This document shows positions 60,361-64,000 of a DNA stretch of 64,000 nt, one piece after another. The translations under genes were made by a program, and so were the position numbers. Position 1 is the first letter of the stretch; each line of letters starts with the position of its first letter. This DNA is from an uncultured Bacteroidota bacterium (GTDB lineage: Bacteria > Bacteroidota > Bacteroidia > JADZBD01): contig CALEYQ010000001.1 in the NCBI GenBank assembly GCA_937924855.1, forward strand, positions 62,001 to 126,000, read 5' to 3'. The notes under the pieces were generated by a model that was not told the origin of the DNA, did not search any database, and worked only from the letters and a program-made list of their open reading frames with translations.

Positions 60361-60828
60361 TTATAGTCTGAAATGCGAGTAAGCTTTGTTAGCCTCAGCC
60401 ATTCTGTGGGTGTCTTCTTTCTTTTTAAATGCGGCACCTTCTTCTTTAGCAGCAGCAATAATTTCGCCGGCCAGTTTCTGTGCCATTGATTTTTCATTGC
60501 GCAGGCGGGAGTAGGTAATAAGCCATTTAATGGAAAGTGCAATCTTTCTTTCGGGTCTTACTTCCTGGGGAATCTGAAAGTTAGCACCACCCACGCGACG
60601 GGTTTTAACCTCTACGTTAGGTGTAACATTGTTCAGGGCCTTTTTCCAGGTTTCGAGACCGTTTTGTCCGGTTTTTTCTTCTACAATGCTCAGGGCGTCG
60701 TAAAATGAATTAAAGGCTTTTCCTTTATTACCCGAATACATCATGTTATTCACAAAACGGGTAATGAGGGTGTCTCCGAATTTAGGATCCGGTAACAGGA
60801 AGCGTTTCTTAGCTCTTGCTTTTCTCAT
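60361..60828 (-). CDS. rpsG: 30S ribosomal protein S7
   Basis: 155 residues: RKARAKKRFLLPDPKFGDTLITRFVNNMMYSGNKGKA and RRVGGANFQIPQEVRPERK, with the C-terminal helix AEANKAYSHFRL. It initiates assembly of the 30S head. It lies 63 bases downstream of rpsL. Confidence 0.96.
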   Translation of the reverse strand: MRKARAKKRFLLPDPKFGDTLITRFVNNMMYSGNKGKAFNSFYDALSIVEEKTGQNGLETWKKALNNVTPNVEVKTRRVGGANFQIPQEVRPERKIALSIKWLITYSRLRNEKSMAQKLAGEIIAAAKEEGAAFKKKEDTHRMAEANKAYSHFRL

Positions 60829-60891
60829 GTTTATCTAAAAAAAATATAATTCCTTACAGGGATTTGCCCATAGGCAAATCAGCCGATTTTA

Positions 60892-61287
60892 TTATTTTTT
60901 TGCCGCAGGAGCTCCAGCCTTAGGCTTTTTGGCTCCGTACTTACTCCTTCTTTGTCTTCTGCCTTCAACGCCGGCAGTGTCGAGGGTTCCTCTCACAATG
61001 TGGTAACGAACGCCGGGAAGGTCTTTAACCCTGCCCCCGCGAACGAGCACAATGGAGTGTTCCTGAAGGTTGTGTCCTTCCCCTGGAATGTAGGCAATAA
61101 CCTCAGTTCCATTGGTAAGGCGCACTTTGGCAACTTTTCTTAACGCAGAGTTCGGCTTTTTTGGAGTGGTGGTATAAACGCGGGTGCAAACACCACGGCG
61201 TTGGGGACACGATTCCAGAGCCGCACTCTTACTGCGGTTGGGCAGCTTTTTACGTCCTTTGCGGACTAATTGCTGAATGGTTGGCAT
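60892..61287 (-). CDS. rpsL: 30S ribosomal protein S12
   Basis: 131 residues: MPTIQQLVRKGRKKLP, CPQRRGVCTRVYTTTPKKPNSALRKVAKVRL, GEGHNLQEHSIVLVRGGRVKDLPGV. Both lysines of the PKKPNS loop (Lys43, Lys44 here) and the Lys in VKDLPG, where streptomycin-resistance changes usually occur, are the sensitive type. It is the first gene of the long cluster; a TACCTTTG box and a 5' hairpin lie upstream. Confidence 0.96.
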   Translation of the reverse strand: MPTIQQLVRKGRKKLPNRSKSAALESCPQRRGVCTRVYTTTPKKPNSALRKVAKVRLTNGTEVIAYIPGEGHNLQEHSIVLVRGGRVKDLPGVRYHIVRGTLDTAGVEGRRQRRSKYGAKKPKAGAPAAKK

Positions 61288-61331
61288 AATTACTTGAACT
61301 ACTTGATATAACTGCGTTTACAATAAAAAAT

Positions 61332-61354
61332 GTCCCTCCTAAAAAATTAGGGAC
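61332..61354 (-). promoter_or_regulatory. 5'-terminal hairpin in the rpsL leader
   Basis: On the minus strand GTCCCT and AGGGAC pair around an 11-base A/T-rich loop, immediately after the predicted transcription start and 45 bases before rpsL. Followed by ATTTTTTATT, it could be an attenuator or an mRNA-stabilising end; I cannot tell which. Confidence 0.4.
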
Positions 61355-61356
61355 GG

Positions 61357-61364
61357 CAAAGGTA
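61357..61364 (-). promoter_or_regulatory. -7 box for the ribosomal cluster
   Basis: TACCTTTG on the minus strand (TAnnTTTG). A TTGG lies 15 bases upstream, somewhat close for a -33 box. The leader to rpsL would be about 65 bases. Confidence 0.6.
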
Positions 61365-61434
61365 CAATTATTTTGTTACCAATAAAGGGTTTTGGAAAAA
61401 AACTTTTTTGGGAAACCGATCCGGCCCAAAAGGT

Positions 61435-62670
61435 TTAATCGCGGGGCTGGCAAAGGAAGTAGCGCTTCACGGTTCCTTCAAGTTTGGTCAGGTATTCCTG
61501 GTCGGTGGCCCGGGCTATGTCCTGCAAGCTCCCGTCTTTCATTAATATACTGATTCTAAATCTGTTGGGTAGATAGGCGGAGTTCGAAACATGATCAGAA
61601 AACACGAAATACCCGATGTGGGCAGGGTCGACCCTGAGTTTTTTGCTGAATTTGGTTTTCAGGCGGTTTATTTTGCCGGGTTCAAAAGGCTTGTTTTGTA
61701 ATTGCACCCTGTATAATCTTCTGTAAATTAGGTTTTTACAAAGCTCAGACAAAATATAGTCGGGATGGTTGGTCCACACTTTTATGGATGCCATTATGTC
61801 GTAATCATCCAATTGCAGAAAGTGGGTGAAAAAATCCGGTTCTGAGGAAAGCTCCTTTACCCTGATATTTCGTTCGAAAAAGTACTTCAGGGAGGGGGTC
61901 ATGAATAATTCCTGCCCTTCGAGGGATAATTCCCTTGCTCTTTTAAGAATGTTCACCAGTAATTGTTCAGCGGCCAGGACGGTTTTGTGCAGGTATACCT
62001 GCCAGTACATCAGTCGCCGGCTGATGATGAATTTTTCGATGGAATAGATGCCTTTTTCTTCGATTACCAGGTTGTCTTCAACCACATGCATCATTTTTAC
62101 AATACGCTCCGAACTTATTACTCCCTCGGAAACACCGGTAAAAAAGCTATCCCGGTTCAGATAATCCAAACGGTCGAGATCGAGCTGGGAGGAAACCAAT
62201 TGGTGGAAAAATTTCCGGGAATATTCATTCCGGAAAATTTTGAGGGCCAGATCAAGTTTTCCCTTGAATTCCCTGTTGAGTTCCTCCATAATAAGGAGCG
62301 ACACCTCTTCATGGGCCGATTTTCCGGCGATGATGCTGTGTTCAAGGGCATGGCTGAAGGGGCCGTGGCCGATATCATGGAGCAAAATGGCAATAACCGC
62401 AGCCTCCTGTTCTTTTTCAGAAATTTTTACTCCTTTTAATTTCAGTACCTCTAGAGCTTCCATCATCAGGTGCATGGCCCCTAAAGCATGATGAAACCGG
62501 GAATGATTGGCTCCGGGATATACCAATGAGGTGAGGCCCAGTTGCCGAATCCTTCTGAGCCGCTGAAACCAGGGGTGTGAGATAAGCTCAAAAATCACCC
62601 CTTCCGGAAAACGGATAAATCCGTAAACGGGGTCGTTAAAGATTTTGGTTTTTTTCTTATTGAACTTCAA
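61435..62670 (-). CDS. HD-domain phosphohydrolase (dNTPase-like)
   Basis: 411 residues; the HD-domain motif is spread as His60/His61 (SRFHHALGAMH), HD at 98-99 followed by His102 and His107 (LLHDIGHGPFSHALEH), and a later Asp in LDLDRLDYLNRD. It begins NDPVYGFIRFPEGVIFELISHPWFQRLRRIRQLG, which is the dGTPase-like 'HD superfamily phosphohydrolase' opening. It probably hydrolyses nucleotides; the substrate is unknown. The start is a TTG at 62670, placed by a TAAATTTG -7 box 6 bases upstream; there is no closer ATG. Confidence 0.85.
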   Translation of the reverse strand: MKFNKKKTKIFNDPVYGFIRFPEGVIFELISHPWFQRLRRIRQLGLTSLVYPGANHSRFHHALGAMHLMMEALEVLKLKGVKISEKEQEAAVIAILLHDIGHGPFSHALEHSIIAGKSAHEEVSLLIMEELNREFKGKLDLALKIFRNEYSRKFFHQLVSSQLDLDRLDYLNRDSFFTGVSEGVISSERIVKMMHVVEDNLVIEEKGIYSIEKFIISRRLMYWQVYLHKTVLAAEQLLVNILKRARELSLEGQELFMTPSLKYFFERNIRVKELSSEPDFFTHFLQLDDYDIMASIKVWTNHPDYILSELCKNLIYRRLYRVQLQNKPFEPGKINRLKTKFSKKLRVDPAHIGYFVFSDHVSNSAYLPNRFRISILMKDGSLQDIARATDQEYLTKLEGTVKRYFLCQPRD

Positions 62671-62675
62671 GGCTG

Positions 62676-62683
62676 CAAATTTA
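62676..62683 (-). promoter_or_regulatory. -7 box for the HD-phosphohydrolase
   Basis: TAAATTTG on the minus strand, 5 bases from the TTG start; back-to-back with the hppA promoter. Confidence 0.5.
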
Positions 62684-62734
62684 GGAATATTGGCGTGTGT
62701 GCCGATAAGGGTTTTCCCATTTCGGGGGAATTAT

Positions 62735-62742
62735 TACATTTG
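62735..62742 (+). promoter_or_regulatory. -7 box for hppA
   Basis: TACATTTG on the plus strand (TAnnTTTG), about 50 bases before the hppA ATG. Confidence 0.55.
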
Positions 62743-62792
62743 CACCCGCAAAAATTAAGGAACTAATAATTAAGTAATTATAAAACAATAGT

Positions 62793-64000
62793 ATGAACGA
62801 ATTAGTAATCTATCTGATCCCCTTGCTCGGATTTTTCGGGCTGGTGGTAATGGGTTTGAAATCTTCCTGGATTTCCCGTCAGGATGCCGGCGAAGCAAAG
62901 ATGCAGGAACTGGCCGGTTATATTGCTGCCGGTGCCATTGCATTCCTGAAAGCAGAATGGAAGATCCTTGGGATTTTTGCAGCCATAACCGCCGTAATTC
63001 TGGGTTGGTCGGGTACCCTTATCGAGCATAGCTCTCCCATTATTGCCATTGCGTTTTTAATCGGTGCAGTTTTTTCTGCCGTAGCCGGATATATAGGAAT
63101 GAAGGTGGCAACCAAAGCCAATGTAAGAACTACTCAGGCTGCAAAAACTTCACTGGCGAAGGCCCTTCAGGTTTCCTTCACCGGAGGTACTGTAATGGGA
63201 TTGGGAGTGGCAGGACTGGCGGTGCTTGGTTTGGGAGGTTTGTTTATTGCCTTTACCCAAATGTTTGTTTCCCCCGGCGATGCGGTTACCGGCGATTCCA
63301 TGCGTAAAGCGATTGAGGTGCTGGCCGGTTTTTCACTGGGTGCAGAATCTATTGCTTTGTTTGCCCGTGTGGGTGGTGGAATTTATACAAAGGCCGCCGA
63401 CGTGGGTGCCGACCTGGTAGGAAAAGTGGAAGCCGGAATTCCGGAGGATGATGTAAGAAATCCTGCTACCATTGCGGATAACGTAGGTGATAACGTAGGT
63501 GATGTTGCGGGTATGGGAGCCGATCTTTTCGGTTCTTACGTTGCAACCATTCTGGCCACTATGGTATTGGGACAGGAAGTAGCGGCCGAAGATAATTTTG
63601 GCGGACTCTCTCCTATATTACTTCCCATGGTTATTGCGGGTCTGGGTCTTGTTTTCTCGGTGGTGGGAACCTTTTTTGTGAGAATCAGTAAGGAAACCGA
63701 TTCCGTTCAGAGAGCTTTAAATCTGGGTAATTGGTCTTCTATTATTTTCACTGCCATTGCTTCTTATTTTGTGGTGTACTGGATGCTTCCGGCGGAAGCA
63801 ACTTTTGTAAGAGACGGAAGTATCATTACCCCCAAGGGCGTTTTTCTATCCATTGTTACCGGTCTTGTGGTGGGAACCTTAATGTCTATGATTACAGAAT
63901 ATTATACCGCCATGGGTAAACGTCCTGTTAATTCCATTGTGAAACAATCAAGCACCGGGCATGCCACCAACATTATTGGCGGACTTGCGGTGGGTATGGA
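62793..64000 (+). CDS. hppA: Membrane-bound pyrophosphatase (ion pump), N-terminal part
   Basis: The frame is open to the window edge, giving 402 residues of a protein that should be about 700. It has repeated membrane helices and the pyrophosphate-binding signature GGIYTKAADVGADLVGKVEAGIPEDD with NPATIADNVGDNVGDVAGMGADLFGSY (about 195-250). It couples PPi hydrolysis to Na+ or H+ pumping across the cytoplasmic membrane. The residues that decide K+ dependence lie beyond the window. It is divergent from the HD-phosphohydrolase gene. Confidence 0.93.
   Translation, partial: MNELVIYLIPLLGFFGLVVMGLKSSWISRQDAGEAKMQELAGYIAAGAIAFLKAEWKILGIFAAITAVILGWSGTLIEHSSPIIAIAFLIGAVFSAVAGYIGMKVATKANVRTTQAAKTSLAKALQVSFTGGTVMGLGVAGLAVLGLGGLFIAFTQMFVSPGDAVTGDSMRKAIEVLAGFSLGAESIALFARVGGGIYTKAADVGADLVGKVEAGIPEDDVRNPATIADNVGDNVGDVAGMGADLFGSYVATILATMVLGQEVAAEDNFGGLSPILLPMVIAGLGLVFSVVGTFFVRISKETDSVQRALNLGNWSSIIFTAIASYFVVYWMLPAEATFVRDGSIITPKGVFLSIVTGLVVGTLMSMITEYYTAMGKRPVNSIVKQSSTGHATNIIGGLAVGM

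Overview
This 64 kb window is chromosomal DNA of a member of the phylum Bacteroidota. I cannot narrow it to a genus, but a free-living or environmental member is likely. The evidence is the two-part Bacteroidota promoter (TTTG, about 19 bases, then TAnnTTTG) directly upstream of many start codons, weak or absent Shine-Dalgarno sequences, and typical Bacteroidota families: a TPR/beta-barrel pair, a TonB-receptor-like protein with an N-terminal carboxypeptidase-regulatory fold, collagen-like fibre proteins beginning with the DNVGIGTNTP module, an Rhs remnant, and a merged str-S10-spc-alpha ribosomal cluster with zinc-free S14 and L36.

Left part (1-13 kb): the end of a glycosyltransferase, an FtsE-type ATPase, a TPR lipoprotein-like or periplasmic protein translationally coupled to a beta-barrel, and gyrB. 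Two tandem, paralogous collagen-like surface proteins follow on the minus strand. Next is a minus-strand operon ettA-hisS-hutH plus a membrane-anchored NTR/TIMP-like protein.

Middle (17.8-36.7 kb): small units separated by divergent TAnnTTTG promoters. They hold a SpoU-family RNA methyltransferase with a secreted unknown, a UbiA prenyltransferase, TerC, PadR with a PspC-domain protein, MtgA, a sensor histidine kinase, an outer-membrane beta-barrel receptor, PurL and a polytopic membrane protein. They end in a permease-SDR-amidohydrolase-porin operon whose SDR gene carries an in-frame stop codon. Several proteins gain better starts (shorter than the longest reading frame) once the promoters are recognised.

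Accessory stretch (36.7-41.2 kb): a frameshifted Rhs-core remnant, an 879-residue protein with two CbbX-type AAA+ domains behind a duplicated beta-rich N-terminal module, a secreted leucine-rich-repeat protein and a small outer-membrane protein. The AAA+ protein is the strongest candidate here for something undescribed.

Right part (41.2-64 kb): an SDR with an unusual insertion, carA, then 31 consecutive minus-strand translation and transcription genes from rpsL (61.3 kb) to rplQ (43.3 kb), including fusA, secY, map, infA and rpoA. A strong terminator closes the cluster and a 5'-terminal hairpin lies in its leader. An HD-family phosphohydrolase and the beginning of a membrane pyrophosphatase (hppA) complete the window. 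I found no tRNA, rRNA, CRISPR array, IS element or intact prophage. No complete novel system is evident; the most noteworthy objects are listed as findings.
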